Part shown: positions 1 through 9,683 of the stretch, one piece after another | Position numbering within the stretch: position 1 is the first letter of the stretch | Layout: each line of letters opens with the position of its first letter | Source: Neorhizobium lilium | GTDB lineage: Bacteria; Pseudomonadota; Alphaproteobacteria; Rhizobiales; Rhizobiaceae | Length of the DNA: 64,000 bases | NCBI RefSeq assembly: GCF_004053875.1 | Contig: NZ_SBIP01000003.1 | Location: 744,001-808,000 of the forward strand | Reading direction: 5' to 3' | The notes under the pieces: model-generated | Seen by the model: the letters and a program-made list of their open reading frames with translations, nothing else | The model's database searches: none | What the model was told of the DNA's origin: nothing | Position numbers and translations under genes: made by a program

Positions 1-239
1 GCAGTGCCTTCGAGACCTGGCTTGCCAGTGCCGCAGCGGGCGCCGCCGCCGCGTCCTACCACCCCGGCTGGTATTCGGGCTATGCCGGCTCAAGCTTCGG
101 AGACCGCATCGGCGGCTTCTCGTCCTCCATGGCCTCAACGATTGCCTCCACCATTCCCACGCCGAAGGTATCGTCCACCTCCTCGGGCTTTTCCGGCGGC
201 TCCTCCGGTGGAGGCGGAGGCGGCGGAGGCGGGTGGTAA
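1..239 (+). CDS. DUF2207-type membrane protein, C-terminal end (partial)
   Basis: Only the last 78 codons are present. The frame runs from base 3 to the TAA at 237-239, and the start lies outside the window. The visible part is an Ala-rich stretch, then a Ser/Gly-rich tail that ends in a run of nine glycines and a tryptophan. That polyglycine-Trp end is typical of bacterial DUF2207 (YciQ-like) predicted membrane proteins, whose function is not established. The family call rests on the tail alone. No terminator is obvious before the next genes. Confidence 0.6.
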   Translation, partial: SAFETWLASAAAGAAAASYHPGWYSGYAGSSFGDRIGGFSSSMASTIASTIPTPKVSSTSSGFSGGSSGGGGGGGGGW

Positions 240-272
240 AGGTGCTTGATCGCCGGCCGCTGCGGCAGTATT

Positions 273-284
273 GTTACATGTAAC
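273..284. promoter_or_regulatory. 12-bp palindrome upstream of the MazEF-type pair
   Basis: GTTACATGTAAC is a perfect inverted repeat ending 17 nt before the antitoxin ATG. MazE-type antitoxins usually autoregulate by binding palindromes at their own promoter, so this is a candidate operator. The role is inferred from position and symmetry only. Confidence 0.4.
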
Positions 285-301
285 GATAACCGAACGCATT
301 C

Positions 302-526
302 ATGCCTGTACCTGTCAGCACAAGAGTTCAGAAGCGGCGGAAAGCCCTGAGGTCTGCTGGGCTGCGCCCTGTGCAGATATGGGTGCCCGATACCCGTCGG
401 CCCGACTTCGACGCCGAATGCCGGCGCCAGGCGATGCTCGTGGCCGTTGCCGATGCCTCGGATTCCGATCTTGGCGCTTTGCTGGACGCTGCCTTGGCCG
501 ATCTGGACGATGACGACCGGTCATGA
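302..526 (+). CDS. MazE-family antitoxin (DUF3018)
   Basis: A 74-aa protein. The conserved N-terminal half, with RVQKRRKALRSAGLRPVQIW and then VPDTRRPDF, matches the DUF3018 antitoxin MazE family. The C-terminus is acidic (LADLDDDDRS), as expected for the segment that wraps and neutralises the toxin. Its stop overlaps the toxin ATG (ATGA at 523-526), so the two are probably translationally coupled. The N-terminal part should bind DNA and autoregulate the operon together with the toxin. ATG 302 is the first good start, although no strong Shine-Dalgarno precedes it. Confidence 0.85.
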   Translation: MPVPVSTRVQKRRKALRSAGLRPVQIWVPDTRRPDFDAECRRQAMLVAVADASDSDLGALLDAALADLDDDDRS

Positions 527-846
527 GGCGCGGCGATCTTGTATCGGTTGCAATCTCCGGCGATTTCGGCAAGCCGCGTCCGGCGCTGGTCATTCAATCC
601 GATCGGTTCGCGGAAACCGGCACTGTCACCGTCCTGCTTCTTTCCGCAACGTTGGTGGATGCGCCGCTGATCCGGCTCCCCGTCGAACCATCGGCGGAAA
701 ATGGCTTGCGCAAGCCCTCTCAGGTGATGATCGACAAGGCCATGTCGGTGAAGCGGGACAAGCTGGGTCAGAGCTTCGGGAAGCTTGGCGATGACGCCAT
801 GATTGCCGTCACGCGGTCGCTTGCGGTTTTCCTGGGCGTTGTCTGA
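523..846 (+). CDS. PemK/MazF-family toxin (endoribonuclease)
   Basis: A 107-aa protein of normal MazF length. It begins MRRGDLVSVAISGDFGKPRPALVIQ, containing the family's RGDLV start and the KPRPALVIQ strand, and continues with a typical SH3-like barrel pattern (QVMIDKAMSVKRDKLGQ). MazF/PemK toxins cleave mRNA and arrest growth when the antitoxin is degraded. The ORF is intact with no frameshift, so the toxin is probably functional. It directly precedes glyS in the same direction, with a palindromic repeat in between. Confidence 0.88.
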   Translation: MRRGDLVSVAISGDFGKPRPALVIQSDRFAETGTVTVLLLSATLVDAPLIRLPVEPSAENGLRKPSQVMIDKAMSVKRDKLGQSFGKLGDDAMIAVTRSLAVFLGVV

Positions 847-930
847 GCGTCTCCAGAGTTGGCCGAGGCCTCGACACGATATTTGCCGTTGTGCAGCGGC
901 GCCCAATTTTGCTAGCAGAGGCACAAGATT

Positions 931-985
931 TTCACCCCACAACGGACCTGCGGTCCGACCCTCCTCCTCAAGGGGAGGGTGAGGA
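931..985 (+). repeat. Short palindromic intergenic repeat before glyS
   Basis: About 55 bp containing two hairpins. The first is CGGACC-TGC-GGTCCG (943-957). The second is formed by the CCCTCCTC and GAGGAGGG-like arms around 959-979. Composition and structure resemble the element inside glyS (2264-2386) and the large element at 9684-9908. The right end, GGGAGGGTGAGG, lies where the glyS ribosome binding site would be. Confidence 0.55.
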
Positions 986-993
986 AAAATGAC

Positions 994-3474
994 ATGCCCG
1001 ATCTGCTTCTTGAACTTCGTTCCGAGGAAATTCCGGCCCGCATGCAGCGCAAGGCGGCGGGAGATCTGCGAAAGCTCGTGACCGATGCACTGGTCGAGGC
1101 AGGGCTGACCTACGAAGGCGCGCGGGAATACTGGACGCCGCGCCGGCTGACGCTCGACATTCGCGGGCTGAACGCCCGCTCGGCCGACCAGCGGGAAGAG
1201 ATCAAGGGCCCTTCCACCAAGGCACCGGAACAGGCCGTGCAGGGCTTTCTGCGCAAGGCTGGCCTTGCTGACGTCTCGCAAGCCCAGGTCGTCAACGATC
1301 CGAAGAAGGGCGATTTCTACGTCGCCATCATCTCAAAGCCCGGCCGCGCGGCCGAAGAGATCATCGCCGATGTCATGCCCGGCATCATCCGCAATTTCCC
1401 GTGGCCGAAGCCCATGCGCTGGGGTGCCGCCTCCATGCCGAAGGGCGATACCTATGACGGCGTGGAAGGCCGCGGTTCGGAAAGCCTGCGCTGGGTGCGT
1501 CCGCTACAGTCGATCGTCTGCGTCTTCGGGACCGAGCATGAGGAAACGCAGGTCATCCCCTTCGAGATCGACGGACTTGTTGCGGGCAACATCACCTATG
1601 GGCATCGCTTCCACGCTCCCGCCGCCATCACCGTCCGCCGCTTCGACGACTATGTGGCGAGCCTCGAAAAGGCAAAGGTCATGCTCGATGCGGACCGCCG
1701 CAAGGATGTGATCCTGCACGATGCCCGAGATCTCGCTTTCGCCAATGGTCTCGATCTGGTCGAGGACGAGGGCCTGCTGGAAGAAGCTTCCGGTCTGGTC
1801 GAATGGCCGCATGTGCTGATGGGCGAGTTCGAGGCCGGCTATCTGGAAATTCCGGCGGAAATCATCCGGCTGACCATCAAGACCAACCAGAAATGCTTCG
1901 TCACCCGCCCCCACGGTGCAGAAGAGGGGCTCTCCAACCGCTTCATCCTGGTCTCCAATATCGACGCCAAAGATGGCGGCAAAGAAATCGTTCACGGCAA
2001 TGGCAAGGTGGTGCGCGCGCGCCTGTCGGACGCTAAGCATTTCTGGACCCGCGACCAAGGCGACCTGCCCGATCTCGGCACGCTGCAAGCCTCCGCCGCC
2101 AAGTTCGACCTCGACCTGAAGAAGCCGCTCGACCAGCGCATGGCCAAGCTCGACGCGTTGAACGTGACCTTCCATGCCAAGCTCGGCACACAAGGGAAGC
2201 GCGTGGCCCGCATCCGGGCGCTGGCGCAGGAGATCGGGCGCGCCGTCTATGCGGCAAGTCATGCCCCCTCATCCAGTCCTTCGGACCACCTTCTCCCCGC
2301 CGAGAAGAAGAGGGAGCAGGCGGGTACGGCATCCTCCACCTCTACGCTTCGGGGAGAGGGTGGCGCGAATGCGCCGGGTGAGGGGGAGTTCCTCGCGCTC
2401 GTGGATCGGGCGGTCGTGCTCGCCAAGGCGGACCTGCGCACCGAAGCGGTCGGCGAATTCCCGGAGCTTCAGGGCCTGATGGGCCGACGCTACGCCCTGC
2501 TGCAGGGCGAGGATGCCTCCGTTGCCGCCGCGATCGAAGACCACTGGAAGCCGAACGGCCCGTCCGACCGCCTGCCGGAAGACAAGGTCGGCCTGACGGT
2601 GGCGCTGGCCGACAAGCTCGACACGCTGGTGGGCTTCTGGGTCATCGATGAGAAGCCGACCGGCTCCAAGGACCCCTATGCGCTGCGGCGGGCGGCGCTG
2701 GGTGTGGTTAGGATCATTCTGGAGCGGAAGGTGCGGCTGCCGCTCTTGAAGATCATCGAGCCGCATACCGAGATGCTGATCTTGGAGCTGCTCCGCCGAT
2801 CGAAAGAAGCAAATCAATTGAATCCGCCTGCCGAAATGCGCAATGCTGCGGAATTGACAGGTAGTGACGATGTTGATTTCTTTTTGAATTATCTGGAATT
2901 TGCGGCAACGGATGAAGATCGGTTAAATGCCGCTGAGATCGCCGATACGACTCCGCTTGACCTCCTGTCCTTCTTCCACGACCGCCTGAAGGTCTATCTG
3001 CGGGATATGGGCGCGCGGCACGACATTATCGATGCGGTGCTGACGCCTGACGCCGACGACCTGCTTCTGGTCGCTCGTCGCGCCGAAGCGCTGACGGCCT
3101 TCATCACCTCGGAAGATGGCAAGAACCTGCTGGCCGGCACCAAGCGCGCCGTTCAGCTTCTGGCCGCCGAGGAGAAGAAGGGCACGGTCGTCGCCGATGG
3201 CGTCTCAGAGGAATTGTTGCGGCTCGACGCGGAAAAGGCGCTCTGGAGCGCAATCGTGACCGCCTCCAGCGAAGCATCGCAGGCTATTGCCGGAGAGGAT
3301 TTCCGCTTCGCCATGGAAGCCCTGTCAAAGCTGCGCGCGCCGGTCGACCGCTTCTTCGAGGACGTGCTGGTCAATGACGAAGATGTGGCGATCCGCGCCA
3401 ACCGTCTGGCGCTGCTGAAGGCGATCCGTGAAGCGACTGGCACGGTGGCCGACTTCTCCAGGATCGTCTCTTGA
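994..3474 (+). CDS. glyS: Glycine--tRNA ligase beta subunit
   Basis: GlyS, 826 aa, is the beta chain of the alpha2beta2 bacterial glycyl-tRNA synthetase and carries the tRNA-recognition domains. The N-terminus ([20 protein letters not shown]) and the C-terminus ([19 protein letters not shown]) are diagnostic. ATG 994 fits the family start; the in-frame GTG at 979 would add five residues. The length is high for the family. Residues about 424-465 are encoded by a 123-bp palindromic repeat that reads through in frame. A second, AT-rich and poorly conserved stretch lies at about residues 600-650. The alpha subunit gene glyQ is not in view and is presumably upstream, beyond the TA pair. Confidence 0.97.
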   Translation: MPDLLLELRSEEIPARMQRKAAGDLRKLVTDALVEAGLTYEGAREYWTPRRLTLDIRGLNARSADQREEIKGPSTKAPEQAVQGFLRKAGLADVSQAQVVNDPKKGDFYVAIISKPGRAAEEIIADVMPGIIRNFPWPKPMRWGAASMPKGDTYDGVEGRGSESLRWVRPLQSIVCVFGTEHEETQVIPFEIDGLVAGNITYGHRFHAPAAITVRRFDDYVASLEKAKVMLDADRRKDVILHDARDLAFANGLDLVEDEGLLEEASGLVEWPHVLMGEFEAGYLEIPAEIIRLTIKTNQKCFVTRPHGAEEGLSNRFILVSNIDAKDGGKEIVHGNGKVVRARLSDAKHFWTRDQGDLPDLGTLQASAAKFDLDLKKPLDQRMAKLDALNVTFHAKLGTQGKRVARIRALAQEIGRAVYAASHAPSSSPSDHLLPAEKKREQAGTASSTSTLRGEGGANAPGEGEFLALVDRAVVLAKADLRTEAVGEFPELQGLMGRRYALLQGEDASVAAAIEDHWKPNGPSDRLPEDKVGLTVALADKLDTLVGFWVIDEKPTGSKDPYALRRAALGVVRIILERKVRLPLLKIIEPHTEMLILELLRRSKEANQLNPPAEMRNAAELTGSDDVDFFLNYLEFAATDEDRLNAAEIADTTPLDLLSFFHDRLKVYLRDMGARHDIIDAVLTPDADDLLLVARRAEALTAFITSEDGKNLLAGTKRAVQLLAAEEKKGTVVADGVSEELLRLDAEKALWSAIVTASSEASQAIAGEDFRFAMEALSKLRAPVDRFFEDVLVNDEDVAIRANRLALLKAIREATGTVADFSRIVS
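2264..2386 (+). repeat. RIME-like palindromic repeat inserted in frame in glyS
   Basis: A 123-bp element bounded by perfect 8-bp inverted ends, CCCCCTCA (2264-2271) and TGAGGGGG (2379-2386). It contains internal hairpins GTCC-TTC-GGAC (2277-2287) and GGCGC-GAAT-GCGCC (2362-2375), plus CTTCTCCCC and GGGGAGAGGG arms. These are hallmarks of rhizobial intergenic palindromic repeats. Here it sits wholly within glyS. The length is exactly 41 codons, so the frame is kept and it encodes a Ser/Gly/Glu-rich linker. Confidence 0.75.
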
Positions 3475-3494
3475 TCCTGTTCCCCGTTTCGTCA

Positions 3495-3517
3495 CCCTCG
3501 GGCTTGTCCCGAGGGTC
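3495..3517 (+). terminator. Hairpin after glyS
   Basis: ACCCTCGGG (3495-3503) and CCCGAGGGT (3509-3517) form a perfect 9-bp stem with a 5-nt loop, 21 bp after the glyS stop and between convergent genes. There is no long T-run. The sequence also resembles a short dispersed repeat common in rhizobial intergenic DNA, so it may be a repeat acting as a terminator. Confidence 0.5.
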
Positions 3518-3550
3518 TGCTGCCGGTCTGGCTTAAGCCCCAGGACCGGA

Positions 3551-4042
3551 TCAGTTGACGTCCTGCAGGCGCAGGTCGAAATGGTCGAGCGCAAGCGCCC
3601 CGGATTGGCTGGCGGACGTCGCGTCGACGGCACTGGTCGTTGCGTTCAGGTCGATGCCGTCGGCAGGGGATGCGACTTTGTCGAGCGACTTTTCGTCAAG
3701 TCTCCCGGCCGGAGGCCGGACGCCCGCCAATGCGGTGTCGTCCTTTTCCCAGTCCGGCAGCTTGCTGATGTAGATCACAGGCGAGCCGCCGAGCCAGGCT
3801 TCGGTGCGGACAATTTTCTTTTCGCCCTTGATATCGCGGATCTCCGTCGTCTGCGTGCCGGATGCCAGGCTCGGGACATGGTAGGTGGAGCGATCGACCT
3901 TGGGCGTCGGAGCCGGGCAATCCGTGCAGTGCTGCTGGATAATGCTGGGAACATTCGCGGGGGTGCCGCTGAGGGTGGTGATCGAGGCGCTGAAGGCGCT
4001 GCCGCTTGCAGCCGCGAACGCAATTGTCAGGACGAGACGCAT
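3551..4042 (-). CDS. Small secreted protein, possibly HPE1-like
   Basis: A 163-aa protein. The start at 4042 gives a clean signal peptide (MRLVLTIAFAAASGSAFSA), so export is likely. The mature part has a CxxC-like pair (HCTDCP), a central block TTEIRDIKGEKKIVRTEAWL followed by GGSPVIYISK, and a low-complexity Ala/Ser/Asp-rich tail. It resembles small rhizobial exported proteins annotated as plant-virulence-effector HPE1-like, but I recall that family only loosely and claim no function. It is convergent with glyS and upstream of nothing obvious on its strand. Confidence 0.6.
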   Translation of the reverse strand: MRLVLTIAFAAASGSAFSASITTLSGTPANVPSIIQQHCTDCPAPTPKVDRSTYHVPSLASGTQTTEIRDIKGEKKIVRTEAWLGGSPVIYISKLPDWEKDDTALAGVRPPAGRLDEKSLDKVASPADGIDLNATTSAVDATSASQSGALALDHFDLRLQDVN

Positions 4043-4137
4043 AGACGGATTTCCCCACGGATTCCGCAAAAGACTAACGCCGCTTCGTTTCCATCCCGTC
4101 AGGAGAATTGGTAAATTTTAAACCAATAGCGACTGCG

Positions 4138-5409
4138 TCAGCCCCGCTCGCGCTCCACCGCACGCCAGCCGATGTCGCTGCGGCAGAACCCATTGTCCCA
4201 CGTCACTTGCCCGGCAAGGCGGTAGGCCTTTGCCTGCGCTTCGGCCACGGTCGCTCCGTTAGCGGTAACGTTGAGAACGCGGCCGCCCGTGGCAACAAGC
4301 GTCCCGCCCTTGAGCGCGGTGCCGGCGTGGAAGATCTTTTCCCCTTCGCCAGTCGGCGGCAAGGCGTCAATGACCGTGCCCTTCTCGTAAGCGCCGGGAT
4401 AGCCCTTGGAGGCCATGACCACGGTCAGCGCCACATCGTCGCTCCAGTTGGCGGAAACCCGGTCGAGTGATCCCGTCGCTGCCGCATGAAGCAGGTCCAG
4501 CAGGTCGCTTTCCAGCCGCATCATCAGCACCTGGCATTCCGGGTCGCCGAAGCGGACATTGTATTCGATAAGTTCCGGCCCCTTGGCGGTGATCATCAGT
4601 CCGGCAAAAAAGACGCCGGTGAACGGATAGCCGCTCTCGGCCATGCCGCGAATGGTGGGTTCGATGATTTCCTTCATCGTCCGCTCCACCATGTCGGGCG
4701 TCATCACCGGGGCAGGAGAATAGGCGCCCATGCCGCCGGTGTTCGGCCCCGTATCGCCGTCGCCGACTCGCTTGTGATCCTGCGCGGTTGCGAGCGCCAA
4801 GGCGGTCTTGCCGTCGGAGAGGCAGAAGAAGCTCGCCTCCTCGCCATCCAGATAGGCCTCGACCACCACTTCCGCCCCCGCCTCGCCGAAGGCGCCGTCG
4901 AAGCAGTCGTCGATGGCGGCCAGTGCTTCGTCCACGGTCATGGCGACGGTAACGCCCTTGCCGGCCGCAAGTCCATCCGCCTTGACCACGATCGGCGCGC
5001 CCTGTTCCTCCACATAGGCCTTTGCCTCTGCGGCGGAGGTGAAGCGACGGTATGCGCCTGTGGGAATGTCGTAGCGGGCGCAGAGATCCTTGGTGAAGCC
5101 CTTGGATCCTTCGAGCTGTGCTGCGGCGGCTGAGGGTCCGAAGGTGGCAATGCCGCCATCGCGAAGAACATCGGCAAGCCCGGCAACCAGAGGCGCCTCA
5201 GGTCCGACCACGACCAGATCGATAGCTTGCCTGCGGCAGAAGGCAAACACCGCCGCATGGTCTTCCGCGTCGAGGGCGACGAGTTCGGCATGCTCTGCGA
5301 TGCCCGGATTGCCAGGCGCGGCGAAAAGCGTGGTCAGCCGGGGAGACTGCGCGAGTTTCCATGCAAGGGCGTGCTCGCGTCCGCCGGAACCGATCAGGAG
5401 AACTTTCAT
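4138..5409 (-). CDS. purD: Phosphoribosylamine--glycine ligase (GARS)
   Basis: PurD, 423 aa, catalyses ATP-dependent joining of glycine to phosphoribosylamine in step two of de novo purine synthesis. It starts [20 protein letters not shown], the PurD N-terminal signature. It carries the ATP-grasp segment [13 protein letters not shown] and the [16 protein letters not shown] motif. The start is set at 5409 by homology; upstream codons extend open to 5472 but add unrelated residues. The gene appears monocistronic. Length is normal and nothing is missing. Confidence 0.97.
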   Translation of the reverse strand: MKVLLIGSGGREHALAWKLAQSPRLTTLFAAPGNPGIAEHAELVALDAEDHAAVFAFCRRQAIDLVVVGPEAPLVAGLADVLRDGGIATFGPSAAAAQLEGSKGFTKDLCARYDIPTGAYRRFTSAAEAKAYVEEQGAPIVVKADGLAAGKGVTVAMTVDEALAAIDDCFDGAFGEAGAEVVVEAYLDGEEASFFCLSDGKTALALATAQDHKRVGDGDTGPNTGGMGAYSPAPVMTPDMVERTMKEIIEPTIRGMAESGYPFTGVFFAGLMITAKGPELIEYNVRFGDPECQVLMMRLESDLLDLLHAAATGSLDRVSANWSDDVALTVVMASKGYPGAYEKGTVIDALPPTGEGEKIFHAGTALKGGTLVATGGRVLNVTANGATVAEAQAKAYRLAGQVTWDNGFCRSDIGWRAVERERG

Positions 5410-5502
5410 CTGCCGCCCTTCGTTTATGGTCCTCCGGCGGTTAAGGCGAGAGGCGGCGAAGGTCAAGGGCACACACTGCCCTCGACCTTCGAAAGGGCTT
5501 CC

Positions 5503-5724
5503 CTATGCCTTAGGGCTTTGGGTATCCTGAGGCAGGAGCCCGCTCCGTCGCAGCTTCAAGGTGGTCTCGAAAATCACCTTGTTGCGGTAGGCGAGAAAGG
5601 GAGTCGGTTCATCGCTGAGCTCTGCATTGCAGATCTTGTCTTTGAGATAACTTATAGCCGCTTCCAGCTCTTCGGAACCCACGGCATCGTCCTGCGCCAA
5701 AATGCGAGCGATCTTGCTAGGCAT
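5503..5724 (-). CDS. Hypothetical 73-aa protein
   Basis: A 73-aa, mostly helical, charged protein beginning MPSKIARILAQDDAVGSEEL. It has no signal peptide, membrane segment or recognised motif. It lies upstream of purD on the same strand with a 93-bp gap. A GAGG-like ribosome binding site precedes the ATG (CGGAGGTATAAATG on the minus strand). Coding status is supported by that site and by lack of an overlapping gene. The function is unknown. Confidence 0.5.
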   Translation of the reverse strand: MPSKIARILAQDDAVGSEELEAAISYLKDKICNAELSDEPTPFLAYRNKVIFETTLKLRRSGLLPQDTQSPKA

Positions 5725-5946
5725 TTATACCTCCGTTCGAGCCGCGTCATACGGCGCCCTTAGTATAAGCAGGCACCCGAATCCGAGAAGTGGCCATGTC
5801 CTAATGCACAGATCTTGAGTTAAGAATGGGTAAGGACGGTCCCGGATCGGGACAGTTGCGTCGAAGCTTGTGCACCAAGCCGATGCGCTGTTGCCTTGCC
5901 ACGAAGTTTGACTATGGTCGCGCCTCCCGATGAAACGAGGTCATAC

Positions 5947-8244
5947 ATGGTCGCCGATAACCGTTCGCTAGCCGTCGTGATCGCATCCGAGATCAATGCC
6001 AGACCCGATCAGGTCGTGGCGGCGGTCGGCTTGCTGGACGAAGGTGCGACCGTGCCCTTCATCGCGCGCTATCGTAAGGAAGTGACTGGCGGGCTGGACG
6101 ACACGCAGTTGCGCAATCTTGCCGAGCGGCTGGTCTACCTGCGTGAACTGGAGGCGCGTCGCAGCTCGATTGCGGATTCGATCTCGGGCCAGGGCAAGAT
6201 GACCGACGAGCTGTCCGCCCGGATCGCCAAGGCGACGACCAAGGCCGAGCTGGAAGACCTCTATCTGCCTTACAAGCCCAAGCGCCGCACCCGGGCGGAG
6301 ATTGCGCGAGAGCGGGGCTTGGGGCCGCTGGCCGAAGCCATCTGGGGCGACCGTGCCGCCGATCCGGCTAGGTTGGCGCAGGCTTATGTGACCGGAGACG
6401 TTGCCGATGTGAAGGCTGCACTCGAAGGCGCCCGCGATATCGTTGCCGAGACCTTTTCGGAAAACGCCGATCTTCTCGGCAAGCTGCGCCAGCATATGCG
6501 CGCCGGTGCCGTATTGAAGGCCAGGGTGGTGGACGGCAAGCAGGAGCAGGGCGCCAAGTTTTCGGATTATTTCGACCATACGGAGCGCTGGGCGAACGTG
6601 CCGGGCCACCGGGCGCTCGCCATGCTGCGCGGCTGGAATGAGGAATTTCTGACCCTCTCCATCGAGGTCGATCAGGACGATCCGTCGCCGGTGAAACCCG
6701 CGCAACGCATGATCGCTGCCGCTTTCGACATCAGGGACCGCGGCGCGGCCGATCGTTGGCTGCTGGAGGTCGCCGGCTGGACCTGGCGCGTCAAACTGTC
6801 CGTCTCGCTGTCGCTCGATCTCATGCGGGAAATGCGCGAACGGGCCGAGGAAGATGCCATCCACGTTTTTGCCCGCAACCTCAAGGACCTGTTGCTGGCC
6901 GCACCGGCAGGCTCCCGCTCGACCATGGGCCTCGATCCCGGCATCCGCACCGGCGTGAAGGTCGCGATCGTCGATGGCACCGGCAAGCTGCTGGACACGA
7001 CGACGGTCTATCCGTTCCCGCCCAGGAACGACGTTCGCGGCACACAGGCGGAGCTTGCCGCGCTGGTGCGCAAGCACAATGTGGAACTGATCTCCATCGG
7101 CAACGGCACCGGCAGCCGCGAAACGGAACGGCTGGTGGCCGACATGCTGACCAACCTCCCCGGCGCCAAGCCCACCAAGGTCATCGTCTCGGAAGCCGGC
7201 GCCTCGGTCTATTCCGCCTCGGAAACGGCCGCCGCCGAGTTCCCGCAGCTGGATGTTTCGCTTCGCGGGGCGGTGTCTATCGCCCGCCGCTTGCAGGATC
7301 CGCTCGCAGAACTGGTGAAGATCGAGCCGAAGTCTATCGGCGTCGGCCAGTACCAGCACGACGTGGACCAGAACAAGCTGTCGCGCTCGCTCGATGCCGT
7401 GGTCGAGGATGCCGTGAACGCCGTCGGCGTGGATCTCAATACTGCGTCGGCTCCGCTTCTGTCGCGCGTCTCGGGCCTCAGCCGGTCCATCGCCGAAGCC
7501 ATCGTCATCCACCGCGACCAGAACGGACCGTTCCAGAGCCGCCGGGAACTCCTGAAGGTCGCCCGTCTCGGAAACCGCACCTTCGAACAGGCGGCAGGCT
7601 TTCTGCGCATCCCGAACGGTAAGGAGCCGCTCGATTCCTCCGCCGTCCACCCGGAAGCCTATGGCGTGGCCAAGAAGATCGTCGCGGCCTGCGGTCGCGA
7701 TCTGCGCACTGTGATGGGGGATAGTGCCGCCCTGAAGGCGCTCGATCCGCGCCAGTTCATCGATGAGCAATTCGGCCTGCCGACGGTCAAGGATATCATT
7801 TCCGAACTGGAAAAGCCCGGCCGCGACCCACGACCCAGCTTCAAGACGGCAACCTTCGCCGATGGCATCGACGAGATCGGCGATCTGAAGATCGGCATGC
7901 TATTGGAAGGCACCGTCACCAATGTGGCCGCTTTCGGCGCCTTCGTGGATATCGGCGTCCACCAGGATGGTCTCGTTCATGTGTCCCAGCTGGCCGACCG
8001 CTTCGTCAAGGATCCGCATGACGTGGTGAAGGCCGGCGACGTGGTGAAAGTGCGCGTGGTCGAGGTGGATGTGAAGCGCAAGCGCATCGCGCTCACCATG
8101 CGCAAGGATGGTGGCGAAGCTGCACAGCCGCCACAGACGGGCGATCGCGGCAAGCCGGCCAACCCGAAATTCATGAAAACCGAGAAGCCGTCCGAGCAGG
8201 GCGCTTTCGGCGCAGCGCTGGCGGAAGCCCTGAAAAAGCGCTGA
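5947..8244 (+). CDS. tex: Tex-family RNA-binding transcription accessory protein
   Basis: A 765-aa protein of normal Tex length. Domain order is a Tex N-terminal helical domain (about 1-190, including [19 protein letters not shown]), a YqgF/RNase H-like domain (from about 326, [18 protein letters not shown]), tandem helix-hairpin-helix (about 490-560), and an S1 RNA-binding domain (about 650-720, [16 protein letters not shown]). A basic tail follows. Tex binds nucleic acids and is implicated in transcript turnover and stress tolerance. ATG 5947 follows ACGAGG and matches the family start better than the open codons upstream. A hairpin with six Ts follows the stop. Confidence 0.95.
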   Translation: MVADNRSLAVVIASEINARPDQVVAAVGLLDEGATVPFIARYRKEVTGGLDDTQLRNLAERLVYLRELEARRSSIADSISGQGKMTDELSARIAKATTKAELEDLYLPYKPKRRTRAEIARERGLGPLAEAIWGDRAADPARLAQAYVTGDVADVKAALEGARDIVAETFSENADLLGKLRQHMRAGAVLKARVVDGKQEQGAKFSDYFDHTERWANVPGHRALAMLRGWNEEFLTLSIEVDQDDPSPVKPAQRMIAAAFDIRDRGAADRWLLEVAGWTWRVKLSVSLSLDLMREMRERAEEDAIHVFARNLKDLLLAAPAGSRSTMGLDPGIRTGVKVAIVDGTGKLLDTTTVYPFPPRNDVRGTQAELAALVRKHNVELISIGNGTGSRETERLVADMLTNLPGAKPTKVIVSEAGASVYSASETAAAEFPQLDVSLRGAVSIARRLQDPLAELVKIEPKSIGVGQYQHDVDQNKLSRSLDAVVEDAVNAVGVDLNTASAPLLSRVSGLSRSIAEAIVIHRDQNGPFQSRRELLKVARLGNRTFEQAAGFLRIPNGKEPLDSSAVHPEAYGVAKKIVAACGRDLRTVMGDSAALKALDPRQFIDEQFGLPTVKDIISELEKPGRDPRPSFKTATFADGIDEIGDLKIGMLLEGTVTNVAAFGAFVDIGVHQDGLVHVSQLADRFVKDPHDVVKAGDVVKVRVVEVDVKRKRIALTMRKDGGEAAQPPQTGDRGKPANPKFMKTEKPSEQGAFGAALAEALKKR

Positions 8245-8266
8245 ACGCCACGTGAGCAAGCCCGCC

Positions 8267-8305
8267 GCTTGATCGGTCAGACCCTGTTTGACCGCAAGCT
8301 TTTTT
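8267..8305 (+). terminator. Rho-independent terminator after tex
   Basis: GCTTG-CGGTCA pairs with TGACCG-CAAGC around a short loop, with one bulge on each side. Six Ts follow (8300-8305). It lies 22 bp past the tex stop. Confidence 0.65.
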
Positions 8306-8400
8306 GTGTCATTTTCGTGTCTGGGAACATCTTGCAAGTTCCCCGGATTGGTCTATTCCTTTGCAATTGATAAGTTAGCCTTAGTATCGGTGGTGAGTCC

Positions 8401-9657
8401 ATGGCCTCGTCCCTTCACACGCTTTTCGGCAAGATCATCAAGATAGGCAGCATGACTGTGCGCGGCTCCGGCGGCGAACGGCATTATGGCAATGGGGGAG
8501 GGCGCTCTGTCACCGTTCGTTTCACCGACGAGGCGGCCGAGCGCGAGCTGGCCTACGACCCGCAGCTGAAGCTGGGGGAACTCTACATGGACGGCCGCAT
8601 GATCGTGGAGCGCGGCGACATCTACGAGTTCCTGGCGCTCATCAAGGACAATACGCTCAGCGAGGGACTGACCTTCCCGATGGTGCTGAACGGCATCCGC
8701 CGCATCATCGTCTCGCAGTTCCGCAACCGGGTTCCGATCAACCACAATCGCCGCAACGTCGCCCATCACTACGATCTGGACGAGAAGCTCTTTTCGCTCT
8801 TCCTCGACGAGGATTGGCAGTATTCCTGCGCCTATTTCAACCCGCCGGGCATTTCGCTGGACGAGGCGCAGATCGCCAAGAAGCGCCATATCGTGGCAAA
8901 GCTGCTCGCGGAGCCCGGCCAGCGGGCGCTTGAAATCGGCTCCGGCTGGGGCGGCATGGCCATGTATCTGGCCGAATCCTCCGGCGTCGATGTCACCGGT
9001 ATCACCTTGTCGACCGAGCAGCTGAAGATCTCGCGCGAGCGCGCCGTCAAACGCGGCCTTGGCAACAAGGTCCGGTTCGAGTTGCAGGATTACTACTATC
9101 TGCCAACCGAACGGAAATACGACCGCATCGTCTCTGTCGGCATGTTCGAGCATGTGGGCCGGCTGAACTACCGCAAGTTCTTCAACAAGGTGAACGACGT
9201 GCTTGCCGAGGATGGCGTCATGGTGCTGCACTCCATCGGCCAGCCTTACCCCGCGATCTATAACAATCCCTGGATCGAGAAATACATCTTCCCGGGCGGC
9301 TATATCCCGTCGATCGCGGAGGTGCTGCCGTCCATCGAAAAGGCGGACCTGCTCGTTTCGGATATCGAAATCCTGCCCATGCACTATGCCCATACGCTGC
9401 GCCACTGGCGTGAGCGCTTCATGGCCAACCGCGAGAAGGCGGCAGCACTTTACGACGAGCGCTTCGTGCGGATGTGGGAATTCTACCTGGCCGGTTCCGA
9501 AATGGCTTTCACCCACGAGGCGTTCTTCATTTTCCAGATGCAGATCGTCAAGAAGCGCACCGGCGTGCCCGATAACCGCAACTATATCTACGAGCGCGAA
9601 GCGGAACTGAAGGCTTTCGAACAGAGCCGCAGGCCGCTGGAGAAGGTTGCCGGGTGA
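8401..9657 (+). CDS. cfa: Cyclopropane-fatty-acyl-phospholipid synthase
   Basis: A 418-aa SAM-dependent enzyme that methylenates double bonds of membrane phospholipid acyl chains. The SAM-binding loop ALEIGSGWGGMAMYLAE is at about residues 178-194. The upstream YSCAYF motif (about 141-146) and the C-terminal HYAHTLRHWRERF and YLAGSE segments are typical of the family. Rhizobia often carry two cfa paralogues, linked to stationary-phase or acid adaptation; which one this is cannot be told here. ATG 8401 follows GGTGAG. It is a single gene between the tex terminator and the repeat at 9684. Confidence 0.95.
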   Translation: MASSLHTLFGKIIKIGSMTVRGSGGERHYGNGGGRSVTVRFTDEAAERELAYDPQLKLGELYMDGRMIVERGDIYEFLALIKDNTLSEGLTFPMVLNGIRRIIVSQFRNRVPINHNRRNVAHHYDLDEKLFSLFLDEDWQYSCAYFNPPGISLDEAQIAKKRHIVAKLLAEPGQRALEIGSGWGGMAMYLAESSGVDVTGITLSTEQLKISRERAVKRGLGNKVRFELQDYYYLPTERKYDRIVSVGMFEHVGRLNYRKFFNKVNDVLAEDGVMVLHSIGQPYPAIYNNPWIEKYIFPGGYIPSIAEVLPSIEKADLLVSDIEILPMHYAHTLRHWRERFMANREKAAALYDERFVRMWEFYLAGSEMAFTHEAFFIFQMQIVKKRTGVPDNRNYIYEREAELKAFEQSRRPLEKVAG

Positions 9658-9683
9658 GTGGGAGGTTCGGGCCTTGGGCGCAA

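Noticed and set aside
5968..7770. Open frame antisense to tex
   Set aside because: Same explanation as the other antisense frames; Tex motifs are on the plus strand.
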